From Staphylococcus simiae (lineage in GTDB: Bacteria > Bacillota > Bacilli > Staphylococcales > Staphylococcaceae), in the NCBI RefSeq assembly GCF_002902085.1, contig NZ_PPQR01000086.1, positions 1 to 43,875 of the forward strand: a stretch of 43,875 bases of DNA. Direction: 5' to 3'. Both the position numbers and the translations under genes were made by a program. Positions within the stretch are counted from its first letter, which is position 1; every line of letters starts with the position of its first letter. The notes beneath the pieces were generated by a model, which was given only the letters and a program-made list of their open reading frames with translations, did no database searches and was not told the DNA's origin. Below are positions 16,141 to 26,505 of the stretch, one piece after another.

Positions 16141-17385
16141 TTAATCATTAAACGTACGTTTTTCTATTTTACTTTTAGCTGTCTCTACTTTTGTTGAGTC
16201 ATCTTTGTTTTGTTTTGTTGATGATGTTGTTGCTTTATTATTTGTTTGCTTAGTTTTTTTAGGCTTAGCACTTGCTTTAGTTGTTTTTTCTGTTTCAGCT
16301 TTTTTAGAATTTGCTACTTTTGTTGTTTTAGGTTTAGTATTAGTAGACGTTTTTTTAGTTGTTGTCGACTTTTTAGTTGTTGATTTTTGCTTAGTCGTTG
16401 ATTTCTTGTTAGTCGTATTTTGATTATTTGTTTGTGTTTGCTTTGTTGTTGTAGTATCAGTTGTTACTACACCATTGTCAAATGTTGTTTCTTTTTGTTG
16501 TACTTTTTTTTGTGCTTTTGGTGATATAGTTGTTTGCTTACTATTTTTTGATACATTCTTTTTAGTTACTAAATTTGGTACTTCTTTCATTTGTGACTTA
16601 GCAACTGGTTGTTCTTTTAATAGTTTGTCAGTTAATTGACTTTCTTTTGAACCTTTCGTTAATTTAGCACGTTTATTTTTTGCTGCATTAGCTAATTTTT
16701 CTGCTGAAGAAACTTCAGTTATAGGTTGTTCTTGGTTATTATATTGCTTTTCTTGTGCTTTTTTTGAAGTATCGCTCAAGTTATTTGCTGTTACTTCTTC
16801 TTTGATTGCTCGTTGTTGTGCTGCTGTTTCGTCTGTTGTTACTTCTTTTGATGTTGCTTCTTTTTTCGCTTGTTGGATTTCTTGTGCTTGTTCTGAAGTA
16901 TCGCTCAAGTTATTAGTTGCTACTTCTTCTTTGATTGCTCGTTGTTGTGCTGCTGTTTCGTCTGCAGTTTTATCCTCTTTTGATGTTGCTTCTTTTTTCG
17001 CTTGTTGGATTTCTTGTGCTTGTTCTGAAGTGTCGCTCAAGTTATTAGTTGCTACTTCTTCTTTAATTGCTCGTTGTTGTGCTGTCAATTCAGCTTGTTC
17101 ATTTTGTTTTTTATGTAGAATAGTTTCAAACTTATCTTTTGCAGATTCTACACTACTTTCAAATTGTGTTTTTGTTTCTTTAACTTTTTTTGCAATTTCT
17201 TGTTCTTTTGCAATAAGTTCATCTGTTTTTTGATAAACTTTATTTTTATAAAATAAACCTAATGCCGAACCTATAATTGCACCGGTGATAAAGCTTACTA
17301 CAAAATCTTTTCGATTTGGTAACTGTATATTTTGATAGCCATGTTTATTTTTTAATACTCTGTTATTATACTTCTCTTCAGCCAT
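16141..17385 (-). CDS. YtxH-like membrane protein with internal repeats and Lys/Thr-rich tail
   Basis: Function not known. Starting at the ATG at 17385 (after GGAGG) it has 414 aa; an upstream extension to 17442 covers a hairpin and is not coding. A basic N-terminus precedes one transmembrane segment at about residues 28-46, of the YtxH type. A coiled-coil-like part (50-100) follows, then two near-identical repeats and a partial third (about 101-144, 145-187, 188-216), each built on AQQRAIKEEVATNNLSDTS. From about residue 300 the chain is a low-complexity Lys/Thr/Gln tail with many KxTTKK runs. The tail is probably cytoplasmic and could contact nucleic acid or other polyanions; that is speculation. 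It lies behind a DUF948 gene, echoing ytxG-ytxH in Bacillus. Confidence 0.8.
   Translation of the reverse strand: MAEEKYNNRVLKNKHGYQNIQLPNRKDFVVSFITGAIIGSALGLFYKNKVYQKTDELIAKEQEIAKKVKETKTQFESSVESAKDKFETILHKKQNEQAELTAQQRAIKEEVATNNLSDTSEQAQEIQQAKKEATSKEDKTADETAAQQRAIKEEVATNNLSDTSEQAQEIQQAKKEATSKEVTTDETAAQQRAIKEEVTANNLSDTSKKAQEKQYNNQEQPITEVSSAEKLANAAKNKRAKLTKGSKESQLTDKLLKEQPVAKSQMKEVPNLVTKKNVSKNSKQTTISPKAQKKVQQKETTFDNGVVTTDTTTTKQTQTNNQNTTNKKSTTKQKSTTKKSTTTKKTSTNTKPKTTKVANSKKAETEKTTKASAKPKKTKQTNNKATTSSTKQNKDDSTKVETAKSKIEKRTFND
16792..17090 (-). repeat. In-frame ~128-bp repeats inside the ytxH-like gene
   Basis: Two full copies and a partial third are nearly identical at the DNA level, including long runs without any change, whereas the rest of the gene is not repetitive. 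Copies differ by small in-frame indels (for example EDKTADET versus EVTTDET), so copy number probably varies between strains. Confidence 0.85.
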
Positions 17386-17400
17386 AATATATCCTCCTAC

Positions 17401-17447
17401 AACAAATGCACTTAAATAAGTAACAACCTTATTTAAGTGCATTTGTT
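17401..17447 (-). promoter_or_regulatory. 20-bp perfect hairpin before the ytxH-like gene
   Basis: AACAAATGCACTTAAATAAG (17401-17420) and its exact complement (17428-17447) are separated by 7 nt. It fills the gap between the DUF948 stop (17458) and the GGAGG of the next gene. On the minus strand the downstream arm ends TTTGTT, so it may act as a leaky terminator or processing site that sets the ratio of the two products. Confidence 0.75.
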
Positions 17448-17457
17448 TAATTATTAA

Positions 17458-17949
17458 TTATTTATCTACACGAGTAGTGTAACTATGATCAGCGTCACTA
17501 GCTACATTATTTGCTTTGTAGTTTGCACTTCCACGACGGTAGTGTCTGTTTTGCCATTTGTCAGCAATTTCCATTGCTACATTTGACCATTGAACAACTT
17601 GTGATATTTTTTCTTCATTTTGAGAGATATTATGTGTAATTGAATTAGTTACACGATCAACTGAGCTGTTTAATGTTTGAACTGAATCACCGATACCTTT
17701 AACAGCATCTACAACTGAGTTCAAACGATCAAGTTTACCTTGGATATCTTCAGTTAAACGATTGACTTTATGTAATAAGTCAGTAGTTTCACGAGTAATA
17801 CCTTGTACTTGTCCTTCAACACCATCAAGTGTTTTTGCAACATAATCTAAGTTTTTCTTAACAGAAATCAATACAACTACGATACCGATACATAAAATTA
17901 AGAATGCTATCGCAGCGATAATTCCAGCAATTGGTAAAATCCAATCCAT
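17458..17949 (-). CDS. DUF948 (YtxG-like) membrane protein
   Basis: A 163-aa protein with one N-terminal transmembrane helix (about residues 5-28, LPIAGIIAAIAFLILCIGIVVVLI) followed by a long heptad-rich coiled coil (about 30-125) of DUF948 type and a polar tail. The topology is short N-terminus, helix, cytoplasmic or external coil; the side cannot be told. The ATG at 17949 has AGGAGG upstream. The Bacillus homologue ytxG is a stress-regulated gene next to ytxH, and the same pairing occurs here downstream of murC. The molecular function is unknown. Confidence 0.85.
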   Translation of the reverse strand: MDWILPIAGIIAAIAFLILCIGIVVVLISVKKNLDYVAKTLDGVEGQVQGITRETTDLLHKVNRLTEDIQGKLDRLNSVVDAVKGIGDSVQTLNSSVDRVTNSITHNISQNEEKISQVVQWSNVAMEIADKWQNRHYRRGSANYKANNVASDADHSYTTRVDK

Positions 17950-18023
17950 TAAAAACGCCTCCTAATTAACATATAATGAATGTCATTAATTATAAATACC
18001 CATGCAAATCTATTATAAACATA

Positions 18024-19337
18024 TTAAAACTCATTTTTCATACCTAATTTATCTAAATATGCTTTTAGTAATTTTTGAATATCACCAGCACCCATAAATA
18101 AAATAACGGCATTATCAAATTGTTCTAATACATCAATAGTATTTTCATCAATTAATGAAGATCCTTCAATCTTATTAATTAAATCTTGTATTGTTAAATC
18201 ACCTGTATTTTCTCTAATTGAACCAAAAATTTCACATAAAAAGACTTGATCTGCTTTACTTAAACTTGAAGCAAATTCATCTAAAAATGCTTGAGTTCTA
18301 GAAAAAGTATGAGGTTGGAAAACAGCCACAACTTCTTTTTGTGGATATTTTTTTCTTGCGCTTTCTATTGTAGCACTAATTTCTCTAGGATGGTGTGCAT
18401 AATCATCAACAATAACTTGATTTAATATTTTTGTTTCATTAAAACGACGTTTAACACCACCAAATGTTTCTAAAGCTTCTTTAATATTTTTAACATCTAA
18501 TTTTTCAAGATAGCTTATAGCAATTACAGCTAAAGTATTTAAAATTGTATGATCACCAAATTGTGGTGATAAGAAATGATCATAATATTCACCATTAATA
18601 TACACATCAAATGATGTACCTTTTTCTGTGATTTCTATATTATCAGCATAAATATCATCAGATTTATTAAAGCCGTAATAATAAATTGGAACATCCGCTT
18701 GTATTTTTCTTAAATACGCATCATCACCCCAAGCAATAATGCCTTTTTTCACATTATGTGCCATTTCTTGGAAAGCTTCAAAAACATCGTCAATATCTTT
18801 GAAATAATCAGGATGATCAAAATCAATATTAGTCATAATCGCATAGTCTGGTTTATAACTTAGGAAATGTCTACGGTATTCACATGCTTCAAATGCAAAA
18901 TAATCGCTTTCTGGTAAGCCCATTCCAGTACCATCACCGATTAAAAATGATGTTTTTTTGTCTCCATTCATAACATGAGAAAGTAAACCTGTTGTAGATG
19001 TTTTACCATGAGCTCCTGTTACTGCAACAGATGTATATTGATCAATAATATGTCCTAAAAAGTCGTTATAGCTAATCACATCTAGTTTTAGTTGATGTGC
19101 ACGCACTACTTCTTCATGATTATTTGGGAATGCATTCCCTTGGATAACAACCATATCTTCTTTTATATTATCAGCATCAAATGGTAGTATTTTAATCCCT
19201 TTATTTTTAAGAGCCACTTCTGTAAAAACATAATTTTCAATGTCTGATCCCTGAACATCGTGCCCTAAATCATGCATAATTTGTGCTAATGAACTCATGC
19301 CAGAACCTTTAATTCCGACAAAATGATAATGTGTCAT
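18024..19337 (-). CDS. murC: UDP-N-acetylmuramate-L-alanine ligase
   Basis: Cytoplasmic Mur ligase that adds L-alanine to UDP-MurNAc, the first amino acid of the peptidoglycan stem. At 437 aa it has the S. aureus length. Rossmann start [14 protein letters not shown] (residues 5-18) binds the UDP-sugar; the ATP loop [10 protein letters not shown] is near residues 107-116; [10 protein letters not shown] and FQPHTFSRT are typical MurC segments of the C-terminal domain. It is 22 bp behind the ftsK/sftA gene and presumably co-transcribed with it, as in Bacillus, where ytpT precedes murC. Confidence 0.98.
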   Translation of the reverse strand: MTHYHFVGIKGSGMSSLAQIMHDLGHDVQGSDIENYVFTEVALKNKGIKILPFDADNIKEDMVVIQGNAFPNNHEEVVRAHQLKLDVISYNDFLGHIIDQYTSVAVTGAHGKTSTTGLLSHVMNGDKKTSFLIGDGTGMGLPESDYFAFEACEYRRHFLSYKPDYAIMTNIDFDHPDYFKDIDDVFEAFQEMAHNVKKGIIAWGDDAYLRKIQADVPIYYYGFNKSDDIYADNIEITEKGTSFDVYINGEYYDHFLSPQFGDHTILNTLAVIAISYLEKLDVKNIKEALETFGGVKRRFNETKILNQVIVDDYAHHPREISATIESARKKYPQKEVVAVFQPHTFSRTQAFLDEFASSLSKADQVFLCEIFGSIRENTGDLTIQDLINKIEGSSLIDENTIDVLEQFDNAVILFMGAGDIQKLLKAYLDKLGMKNEF

Positions 19338-19359
19338 TATATAAAACTCCTTACTAAAA

Positions 19360-22300
19360 TTATTCGTTATTTAAATCTGCTTCTGTAATATAAACATCTC
19401 TAGGTTTTGATCCATTAGCGCCTGAAACATAACCAAGCTGTTCTAATTGGTCTATGATTCTTGCTGCTCTGTTATAGCCTATTTGGAAATGTCTTTGAAT
19501 TAACGATGTTGAAATATGTCCTTCTCTAACTATAAACTCACAAACATCATCAAATAACTCATCTTGTGCTTGTGTTTCTGTTTTTTTCAATAATTCTTTT
19601 TCTTCAAATAAATAATCTGGTTCTCTTTGTTGTTTAATAAAGTCAACCACATCATCAATTTCGTCATCAGAAACAAACGTTCCCTGAACTCTAATTGGTT
19701 TATTCATACCGCTTCCAAGATATAACATATCACCATATCCTAACAAGCGTTCTGCTCCGCCACTATCTAAAATAGTCCTTGAGTCTACACTAGATGATAC
19801 CATAAATGCAATTCTAGTAGGAATATTGGCTTTTATCAATCCAGTAATTACATTTACAGATGGTCTTTGTGTTGCAACTAACATATGAATACCACAAGCA
19901 CGTGCTTTTTGAGCAATTCTTGCAATAGATTGTTCAACTTCTTGTGGTGCCATCATCATTAAATCAGCTAACTCATCAATAACTATAACAATTTTTGGCA
20001 TTCTTTCATCATATGGCGCTTTCTTATTAAAAGCAGTGATGTTTCTCACATGATAATGTGCAAATAATTTATAACGTCTTTCCATTTCTTCAACTGCCCA
20101 TTTTAAACTTTGAGTTGCCGCTTTGACATCTGTTATAACTGGAGATACCAAATGAGGCAAACCATTATACGGAGCTAATTCTACCATTTTAGGATCAATC
20201 AATAATAAACGTAATTCTTCAGGATGATTTTTATATAATAATGACATCAAAATACTATTTATACACACAGATTTACCTGATCCAGTCGCACCAGCAATGA
20301 GTGCATGTGGTGTTTTAGCAATATCCATCAACAATGGCTCATTATTAATTCTATAGCCCATTGCAACTGTCAATTTAGATTCTGCATTTTTAAAACTAGG
20401 CGTTTCAATTATTGAACGTAAATTAACTTTAGTTGGATTTTGGTTTGGAACTTCTATACCTACTCTACTTGTACCTGGAATGGGTGCTTCAATACGTATA
20501 TCTTTAGCAGCTAATGCCATTTTTATATCATCTTGCAATGCTGTAATTCTAGATACTTTCACACCTTTTTCAACTGATAATTCGAAACGCGTAACACTTG
20601 GCCCTTCAGTAACTTCTTGTACTTCTGCAGGAACATTAAAATAGTATAAGGCGTCATTTAACTCTTGTTTTTTTTCATCTATCCATGCTTCATTAGGTTC
20701 TAATACTTTTGGTTCTTCAAGTAAATCTACACTCGGTAATTTAATATTAGGACCTTTTCGAATCGTTACTTTGTGATCACTTTGATTTGTTTGTTGTGCT
20801 GTATTTTGTTGTGATATTGACTGAGTATTAGTATTATTTACTGTCGCGTTGTCAGTAATATTGTCTTCTGTTGTATTATTGTCATCATGTGTTGATGGTG
20901 GTCTTTGACTCTCATCATTCATTTTATCGTCACTAGTATGTTGAGTATCAGTAACATTTTCTTGATGCTGTTTTGCCTCCTGTTGTGGATTTACTGACTC
21001 TACGTCAGAATGTTCATCTATGTTGTTTTTTTCTAACTCATCGCTTGAATTAGATGTTGTATTAGCTAAAGATTCACTACTATTATTGTCATAAGTCGTT
21101 ATTGTCATATTACTATCAGCTTGATATTTATCAGTCGATATATCAGCTGACTGTTTATTATTAGAGCGTTGTACCGGCTTTAGTTCTGGTACGCTAACTT
21201 GGCTATGTTTCTTTTTATCCATCATACGTTTTTTGTCTGATGGCGTCATAACAACATTAAAAGGTCTTTTAGTCGTTGTGTCTGTTGTTTTTTTAGCATC
21301 CTGAGTTGTTTCTTCAGCTAATTGTGATTGATGACCTTCGTTTTGTTGATCACCAATAGTTCGAGATTCACTACTTTCAGATGACACGCTTTGCTGCTTG
21401 TTGTTAAATTCAGTAGCCGTGTCTTGCGCAGTGTTACTATTGTCATTAAGCTCATTTGAAGCTGGTTGTTTATGACGTTTAGCGAATTCAATTTCATTAT
21501 CAATCGTTTTATCAATATTATTGATATTGTCGTGATTATTTAGTTGTTTCGTTGAATGTTCATCTTTGCTATTGCTTTCAACTTTGTTAGTAGTCTTTCT
21601 ACCTTGATCATGTTGTGTCTCTGTTAGCTGTTCGCCATCAAGTTGTTGATCATTTAATTCATAATAATCTGCATCATCAACATCTTCAGTGTCATGCTCT
21701 TCATTGTCGTCTATGACTTTAGAATTATTTTCAGATGTAGTTAAAATGTCATTATGCTTATTAATTTCTGTACTTTGTTGTTCGGTATTCTTTTTAGACG
21801 TTGTATCAATATCTTTGACAGTCACATCTTCGTCATTAAGTTGCTGTTTATTATTAAGATCTATATCAGCTAATGAAACTTCTTCATAATCATAATTTGG
21901 ATTTTCATCTATTTGTTCATTATTATGTTCTATATCGCTATTTGTAGCTAATGCTGTTACTTCATCCGAAGTTTGTTGACTATCATTATCGATAGAAACA
22001 TCGGTATCTAAAGAGCTTTCTCCAATATATTGTTCAGCTTGTCTTGCATACATCTCATCAATAGCTTTTTGGATGCTATCTTGTTCATCGTCATTATGCT
22101 GTTCTCTTTTTTGTTGTAAAGCCTTTTTGAAACGACGCTTTTGTAAAATTTTACGTTCTCTTTCGCGTCTAATTTCTTCTACTATTTGTGATGCATAGAT
22201 ATTTTCAATATTGATAGTGTTATCAACTTTCGAATAATTAGGTGTCTCTTTAGTCGAATTTTCTTTTTTTGGTTGCTCAATGTCAACTTTAAATTTAGCA

Positions 22301-23046
22301 GCATCGTTACCAAGACTATTATCACTACTTTGATTAGATGACTCCGTTGTCTTTTGTGCTGTTATACTTCGCGCTGCTTTATCTTCTACGTTTGCTGTTT
22401 CATTGCTTTGATCTTGATTTTTTGATGTTGGAATTCGACCATTTTCTAACTTTTTAGGTTTCATTGTCCCAAAAATAGCTGATGGCACTTCTGATGTTCT
22501 AAAACTTTCTTTATGATAATTTCCAACAGTTGAATCATTCGCTTTCGTAGTCGCTTTAGCGTCATTTTGCTTTTTATTTTCAGAAGTTACACCATCGATA
22601 GCTGAAATGTATGTACCTATCTTATTGACAAAATAATAGTCATTATCATGATTTTTTGAATGTTGTTTACTAGTAGACTGTGAATGAGATGTATTTCTAT
22701 TAACTTCTTTTTTACTACCTTCTCTTCCTTCTCTTAACTGACTTCTTCTTCGACGATGTCTTTTATGATTTTGTGCTACGTCATTATAAAGTTGGTTGTC
22801 ATTTCGATAATCAGATATACCTTCAGAAATAGTAGTTTCATCATTGTCTTGTTGTTCAAAGTTTGAGTTAACATTCATAGGGAATCTAAACTTCCCTCTT
22901 GGACGATTATATATATCGTTATTTTGAGGAAGTAATGAGTCATGATGATTGTCTTTTTGAAGAGATGATTGTCTTTTCTTTTTTCTATGGATTAGATCAT
23001 CACTTGAATCATTATCTTCACCGAATAACTTATCAAACCAACTCAT
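19360..23046 (-). CDS. ftsK: FtsK/SpoIIIE-family DNA translocase (SftA-like, soluble)
   Basis: Hexameric ATP-driven DNA pump that clears chromosome arms from the closing septum. It has 1228 aa. No transmembrane helix is visible at the N-terminus ([17 protein letters not shown]...), unlike canonical FtsK; this and the neighbours murC, ytpR, ytpQ and ytpP match Bacillus SftA (YtpT). About residues 30-770 form a highly charged, Asn/Gln/Asp-rich disordered linker. The motor follows, with Walker A GATGSGKS (919-926) and Walker B IVIVIDEL (D about 1024). The winged-helix gamma domain (about 1164-1221, with [13 protein letters not shown]) would read polarity sequences such as KOPS/SRS. In S. aureus the orthologue is called FtsK and works alongside SpoIIIE. 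It lies 22 bp upstream of murC and 20 bp after ytpR. Confidence 0.95.
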   Translation of the reverse strand: MSWFDKLFGEDNDSSDDLIHRKKKRQSSLQKDNHHDSLLPQNNDIYNRPRGKFRFPMNVNSNFEQQDNDETTISEGISDYRNDNQLYNDVAQNHKRHRRRRSQLREGREGSKKEVNRNTSHSQSTSKQHSKNHDNDYYFVNKIGTYISAIDGVTSENKKQNDAKATTKANDSTVGNYHKESFRTSEVPSAIFGTMKPKKLENGRIPTSKNQDQSNETANVEDKAARSITAQKTTESSNQSSDNSLGNDAAKFKVDIEQPKKENSTKETPNYSKVDNTINIENIYASQIVEEIRRERERKILQKRRFKKALQQKREQHNDDEQDSIQKAIDEMYARQAEQYIGESSLDTDVSIDNDSQQTSDEVTALATNSDIEHNNEQIDENPNYDYEEVSLADIDLNNKQQLNDEDVTVKDIDTTSKKNTEQQSTEINKHNDILTTSENNSKVIDDNEEHDTEDVDDADYYELNDQQLDGEQLTETQHDQGRKTTNKVESNSKDEHSTKQLNNHDNINNIDKTIDNEIEFAKRHKQPASNELNDNSNTAQDTATEFNNKQQSVSSESSESRTIGDQQNEGHQSQLAEETTQDAKKTTDTTTKRPFNVVMTPSDKKRMMDKKKHSQVSVPELKPVQRSNNKQSADISTDKYQADSNMTITTYDNNSSESLANTTSNSSDELEKNNIDEHSDVESVNPQQEAKQHQENVTDTQHTSDDKMNDESQRPPSTHDDNNTTEDNITDNATVNNTNTQSISQQNTAQQTNQSDHKVTIRKGPNIKLPSVDLLEEPKVLEPNEAWIDEKKQELNDALYYFNVPAEVQEVTEGPSVTRFELSVEKGVKVSRITALQDDIKMALAAKDIRIEAPIPGTSRVGIEVPNQNPTKVNLRSIIETPSFKNAESKLTVAMGYRINNEPLLMDIAKTPHALIAGATGSGKSVCINSILMSLLYKNHPEELRLLLIDPKMVELAPYNGLPHLVSPVITDVKAATQSLKWAVEEMERRYKLFAHYHVRNITAFNKKAPYDERMPKIVIVIDELADLMMMAPQEVEQSIARIAQKARACGIHMLVATQRPSVNVITGLIKANIPTRIAFMVSSSVDSRTILDSGGAERLLGYGDMLYLGSGMNKPIRVQGTFVSDDEIDDVVDFIKQQREPDYLFEEKELLKKTETQAQDELFDDVCEFIVREGHISTSLIQRHFQIGYNRAARIIDQLEQLGYVSGANGSKPRDVYITEADLNNE

Positions 23047-23066
23047 ATTTCCACTACCTTCCTAAT

Positions 23067-23663
23067 TTATTCAAAAAATGGTTGACCAATATCATAACTA
23101 TCATTAAGTACCATAATGCCTTTTTCTGCTGGTGCATTTGGTAAATCTAGTTCCTTCATTGAACAAATCATACCACTTGATGCTACGCCGCGTAATTCAG
23201 CATCTTTGATAACCATACCACTTGGCATTACTGCTCCTACTTTAGCTACTACTACTTTTTGTCCAGCTTCTACATTAGGTGCACCACAAACAATTTGTAA
23301 CGTATCGTTACCAACATTAACATTTAAAACACTCAACTTATCTGCGTCTGGATGTTTATCTTTTGTTTCTACATATCCAACTACAAATTTAGGAGACAAA
23401 TCAGCATCTAATGTATAGTCAAAACCAGCTTGATTAATACTTTGTTGTAAAGCTTCAAGTAAACTTTTATCTAATTTAATATGTCCATTACCATTAATTG
23501 TTGTTACAGTTGAAATATCAAATATATTGTAACCAACGACTTTATTGTCATTAGTAATTTCTACTACATTTCCTTTTTTGTTATATGCTAATTCTCCGTC
23601 TACTGGTTCAATTTGTAAAAATGCAACGTCTCCGACAAATTGTGGATTATAAAATAAATTCAT
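23067..23663 (-). CDS. ytpR: YtpR-type tRNA-binding-domain protein
   Basis: A 198-aa protein whose C-terminal half (about residues 90-198) is an OB-fold tRNA-binding domain like the N-terminus of the PheRS beta chain and of EMAP-II/Trbp111: VGYVETKDKHPDADKLSVLNV, IVCGAPNV, VGAVMPSGMVIKDAELRGVASSGM. The N-terminal 85 residues match the small domain often fused to it in Firmicutes (YtpR). No catalytic synthetase part is present, so it may act as a tRNA chaperone or trans-editing partner; its exact role is not known. It sits in the ytpQ-ytpR-sftA-murC cluster with an 18-bp gap to ytpQ. Confidence 0.92.
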   Translation of the reverse strand: MNLFYNPQFVGDVAFLQIEPVDGELAYNKKGNVVEITNDNKVVGYNIFDISTVTTINGNGHIKLDKSLLEALQQSINQAGFDYTLDADLSPKFVVGYVETKDKHPDADKLSVLNVNVGNDTLQIVCGAPNVEAGQKVVVAKVGAVMPSGMVIKDAELRGVASSGMICSMKELDLPNAPAEKGIMVLNDSYDIGQPFFE

Positions 23664-23681
23664 AATGTCTGTACTCCTTAT

Positions 23682-24548
23682 TTAATCTTGTTTGTTATTA
23701 TTATTAAATTTTTGTCTATTTGCTTCTAATCTTTGTATAACATTAGGATCTCTTTTTTGTTTATTATTCTTACCAAGTATAAATATTGGTTCAAGATGGC
23801 CTTGTTGATAGCCAAATGATAACGATGTTATTGGTACTAAACCTTTAGTAAAAAATTCCATAGTTAAATGGGCCATAACATCATAACCTGTTTTATTACG
23901 TATATCTGCTACAATTAAGACATCTTGATGTGGGACGGCAACAAGCATTTCACCTTGGCATTGTTCTTCAAAATCATTTAAAAATGTTGTATTTAAAATT
24001 CTACTAGCATCATAACCATCATTTGAATTAATGAAATAGAAAAGATTACCTTTAACTTCATCAGTTGAATAGTTATTTGGTAACTTTCTAACATTAAATA
24101 ATGAAATTTCTTTAACTTGTTGAGCAGTTAAATTTAATTCGTCCAACATACTCTCATCTATTAAACGGTAAGACTTACCTAAATCCACAGCATAATAGAT
24201 GTTAGTTTCTGCCGTATGTTCATCATAAACGAATGGGTTGCCGTCTTTTGTTTCTTTATCAAAACTTGTCGCTCTGATAACTGGCATAATTTTTGAAGAA
24301 TCAATTCCCGATAATTGTTGATCTTGCATCTGTGCTATAGCTTCTTCAACATAATAGACAATTTCATCTACAATTTTTTCTTTTTGAACTTCATATTTTG
24401 CCACAATAGCATTTAATTTAACTGTAATTCCTTTATTATTGTCAACTCTATAAATACGTAAAGTTTCTTCTTCACGATTAAATTTAAATTCAACATCTAA
24501 GTGCTTTAAACGTTGTTTTATTTTATCTCTCATTTGAAAGGTATTCAT
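23682..24548 (-). CDS. ytpQ: DUF1444 protein YtpQ
   Basis: Conserved Firmicute protein of unknown function, 288 aa from the ATG at 24548, which follows AGGAGTG. An upstream in-frame extension to 24638 runs through the ytpP terminator and is not coding. The sequence is mixed alpha/beta, without signal peptide or membrane helix, and matches the DUF1444 family (Bacillus YtpQ) in length and in stretches such as [15 protein letters not shown] and [12 protein letters not shown]. It has no recognisable catalytic motif. It is the first gene of the ytpQ-ytpR-ftsK-murC cluster, separated from ytpP by a terminator, so it probably has its own promoter. Confidence 0.88.
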   Translation of the reverse strand: MNTFQMRDKIKQRLKHLDVEFKFNREEETLRIYRVDNNKGITVKLNAIVAKYEVQKEKIVDEIVYYVEEAIAQMQDQQLSGIDSSKIMPVIRATSFDKETKDGNPFVYDEHTAETNIYYAVDLGKSYRLIDESMLDELNLTAQQVKEISLFNVRKLPNNYSTDEVKGNLFYFINSNDGYDASRILNTTFLNDFEEQCQGEMLVAVPHQDVLIVADIRNKTGYDVMAHLTMEFFTKGLVPITSLSFGYQQGHLEPIFILGKNNKQKRDPNVIQRLEANRQKFNNNNKQD

Positions 24549-24604
24549 GTATAACACTCCTAATTTCGCACCTTTTAATAGTTTACAATAAAATAAGTCA
24601 CAGT

Positions 24605-24641
24605 AACAGAGAAAAACGAGATTGCTCTCGTTTCTCAACTG
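24605..24641 (-). terminator. ytpP terminator
   Basis: A GAGAAACGAG..CTCGTTTTTCTC-type stem, with one bulge, starts about 7 bases past the ytpP stop on the minus strand. It separates ytpP from ytpQ, although the gap is only 100 bp. Confidence 0.75.
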
Positions 24642-24647
24642 TATAAT

Positions 24648-24959
24648 TTATACATATTGTGCTAAAAAGTCATCAATTTGTTCTATGGATTTTCGTTCTT
24701 TTCCAATGTAACTACCAACTAATTGTCCATTTTTAAATACTAAGAAACTTGGAATACCCATAATTCCATTATCTATACATATATCCATGAATTGATCTCT
24801 ATCGACAGCAACAAAATCAAACATAGGATATTTTTGTTCTAATTTAGGTAAATCTGGTTCTATTACTTTACAATCTGGGCACCATCCTGCTGTAAACTCA
24901 AATACTGTTGCACCTTGTTTTAACTCTTCAAATTGTTTTTCAGATTCTAATTGTTTCAT
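24648..24959 (-). CDS. ytpP: Thioredoxin-like protein YtpP
   Basis: A 103-aa cytoplasmic thioredoxin-fold protein with the redox motif CPDC in FTAGWCPDCKVIEPDLP (about residues 23-39) and the cis-proline segment MGIPSFLVFKNG (71-82). The CPDC dipeptide differs from CGPC of TrxA and suggests a different redox potential or partners, such as bacillithiol-linked disulfide repair; in B. subtilis YtpP has been linked to debacillithiolation, so the same role is possible here. It lies 38 bp after the M42 peptidase gene, probably in one transcript. Confidence 0.92.
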   Translation of the reverse strand: MKQLESEKQFEELKQGATVFEFTAGWCPDCKVIEPDLPKLEQKYPMFDFVAVDRDQFMDICIDNGIMGIPSFLVFKNGQLVGSYIGKERKSIEQIDDFLAQYV

Positions 24960-24997
24960 AGTTAACCTACTCCTCTTATCAATTATATTATTAATAT

Positions 24998-26074
24998 TTA
25001 TTTATATTGTAATGTATAAATTTGGTCATCATCTAAATTTAAAAGCGCTTGTTGCAATAGTTCACGTGCTGAATAGTAATCTCTGATATCAAAAACTGCA
25101 TCTGTACTATGGATATATCTTGCACAAACACCAATAACAGCAGTTGGTATACCAATGTTAGCTTTATGAATTTCTCCTCCATCAGTACCACCCGGAGAAA
25201 TATAATATTGATAATTAATATGATGATGGTCTGCTAACTGTAATAAATAGTCTCTAAATGTCGGTTTCAAAATCATAGTGCCATCTTTGATGCGAATTAA
25301 CGTACCTTGACCTAGTTGTCCAGCAAATGATTGTGTAGATTTAACATCATTTGCTGGTGAACAATCTACAACAAATGCAATATCAGGATTGATTAATTCA
25401 GCTGAAGCTTTTGCACCTCTTAAGCCAACTTCCTCTTGAACATTTGCTCCTACATATAAATCAAAATCTAATTCTTTATCATGTAATAATTCTAGTATTT
25501 CAATTGCAATGACACAACCGTAACGATTATCCCAAGCTTTAGCACTGTAACGATTTTCAGACAGTTGTGTGAATGTTGTGTTAGGTACTATGGTATCTCC
25601 AATTTCTATTCCCCTATCTCTCACATCTTCCTCTGATTCTGCACCAATATCGAGCGTTAAATCATGTATTTGTGGTGCACCTTCATTACCTGTTCTAAAA
25701 TGTTTAGGAATGTTAGAAACTACACCTATAATTTGTTCTCCGTGACGATTCTTGACCGCTAATCGTTGTCCTTGCCAAATATCATTAGCAACGCCACCTA
25801 AATTAGTAAATTGCAACATACCATTGACGGTTATATTTGTAACCATAAATGCTATTTCGTCCATATGTGCAGCAATCATAACTCGTTTAGCATTTGGATT
25901 CTTAGATTTCTTCACTCCAAAAAATCCACCCATACGATTTTCCACAAACTCATCTATATAAGGTTCCATTTGTTGTTTCATATATTCTTTGACATCATTT
26001 TCAAAAGCTGGAGCCCCATGCATTTCTGTTAATGACTTAATTCTATCTAGTGTTGTATTTTTATCTATGTTCAT
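24998..26074 (-). CDS. M42-family metallo-aminopeptidase (glutamyl aminopeptidase/YtoP type)
   Basis: Cobalt- or zinc-dependent aminopeptidase, usually a dodecameric tetrahedral cytoplasmic assembly that trims short peptides. I take the ATG at 26074 (358 aa), with AAGGAGTGA before it; a GTG three codons upstream is inside that ribosome site. Metal and catalytic residues of the family are visible: AAHMDEIAFMV (His-Asp ligand near residues 69-79), AWDNRYGC (bridging Asp), NVQEEVGLRGA (catalytic and ligand Glu pair) and FVVDCSP (Asp ligand), with YIHSTDAV giving the last His. The likely specificity is for acidic or neutral N-terminal residues; that is not certain. Confidence 0.94.
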   Translation of the reverse strand: MNIDKNTTLDRIKSLTEMHGAPAFENDVKEYMKQQMEPYIDEFVENRMGGFFGVKKSKNPNAKRVMIAAHMDEIAFMVTNITVNGMLQFTNLGGVANDIWQGQRLAVKNRHGEQIIGVVSNIPKHFRTGNEGAPQIHDLTLDIGAESEEDVRDRGIEIGDTIVPNTTFTQLSENRYSAKAWDNRYGCVIAIEILELLHDKELDFDLYVGANVQEEVGLRGAKASAELINPDIAFVVDCSPANDVKSTQSFAGQLGQGTLIRIKDGTMILKPTFRDYLLQLADHHHINYQYYISPGGTDGGEIHKANIGIPTAVIGVCARYIHSTDAVFDIRDYYSARELLQQALLNLDDDQIYTLQYK

Positions 26075-26157
26075 AAAACTCACTCCTTAAAAGTTATTAT
26101 ATCATCTTCAATATGGTAAACTAAAAATATGAATTTTTAATTAAGGGAGCATAAGTG

Positions 26158-26469
26158 ATGACAAAAGCAAAATACATAATTCCAACAATAATTACACTAT
26201 TAGTCGTAATTATTTCAACTGTCTCAATTATACAATTAATCAACCGCAAACGTTATAATCCCGTTAAAGTACTAAACGAAGTGAAATCTTATTTTATGAA
26301 TGTAACTGGCTCTTATATTGTTTATGAACCATTCGTTCATCCAGAAACTGATAAATATCGTTTAGTGTATCAAGGCGGTATTACAACTATTAAACATGGT
26401 AATCCTATTCATTATGATTTTTATGCAGATGCTTATACTGGAGAAGTTATTAATATCGTTGAATGTTAA
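26158..26469 (+). CDS. Small PepSY-like membrane protein
   Basis: A 103-aa protein with one N-terminal transmembrane helix (about residues 6-27) and an extracytoplasmic domain whose NPVKVLNEVKSYF..GSYIVYEPF..YQGGITT..YADAYTGEVINI pattern fits PepSY. Such domains are thought to restrain proteases or aid secreted factors, so the role is unknown. The ATG at 26158 is favoured over the GTG at 26155 because it is 8 bases after AGGGAG. It is the only plus-strand gene in a long minus-strand run, and its promoter must lie in the 80 bp between it and the divergent M42 gene. Confidence 0.8.
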   Translation: MTKAKYIIPTIITLLVVIISTVSIIQLINRKRYNPVKVLNEVKSYFMNVTGSYIVYEPFVHPETDKYRLVYQGGITTIKHGNPIHYDFYADAYTGEVINIVEC

Positions 26470-26505
26470 TATTTAATGTTGATGTGTTTAAAGTGTTAAG
26501 TTCAA

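Noticed and set aside
16802..17233. 143-codon plus-strand frame antisense to the ytxH-like gene
   Set aside because: Shadow of the sense-strand repeats, rich in Cys/Ser/Phe; no ribosome site and no family resemblance.
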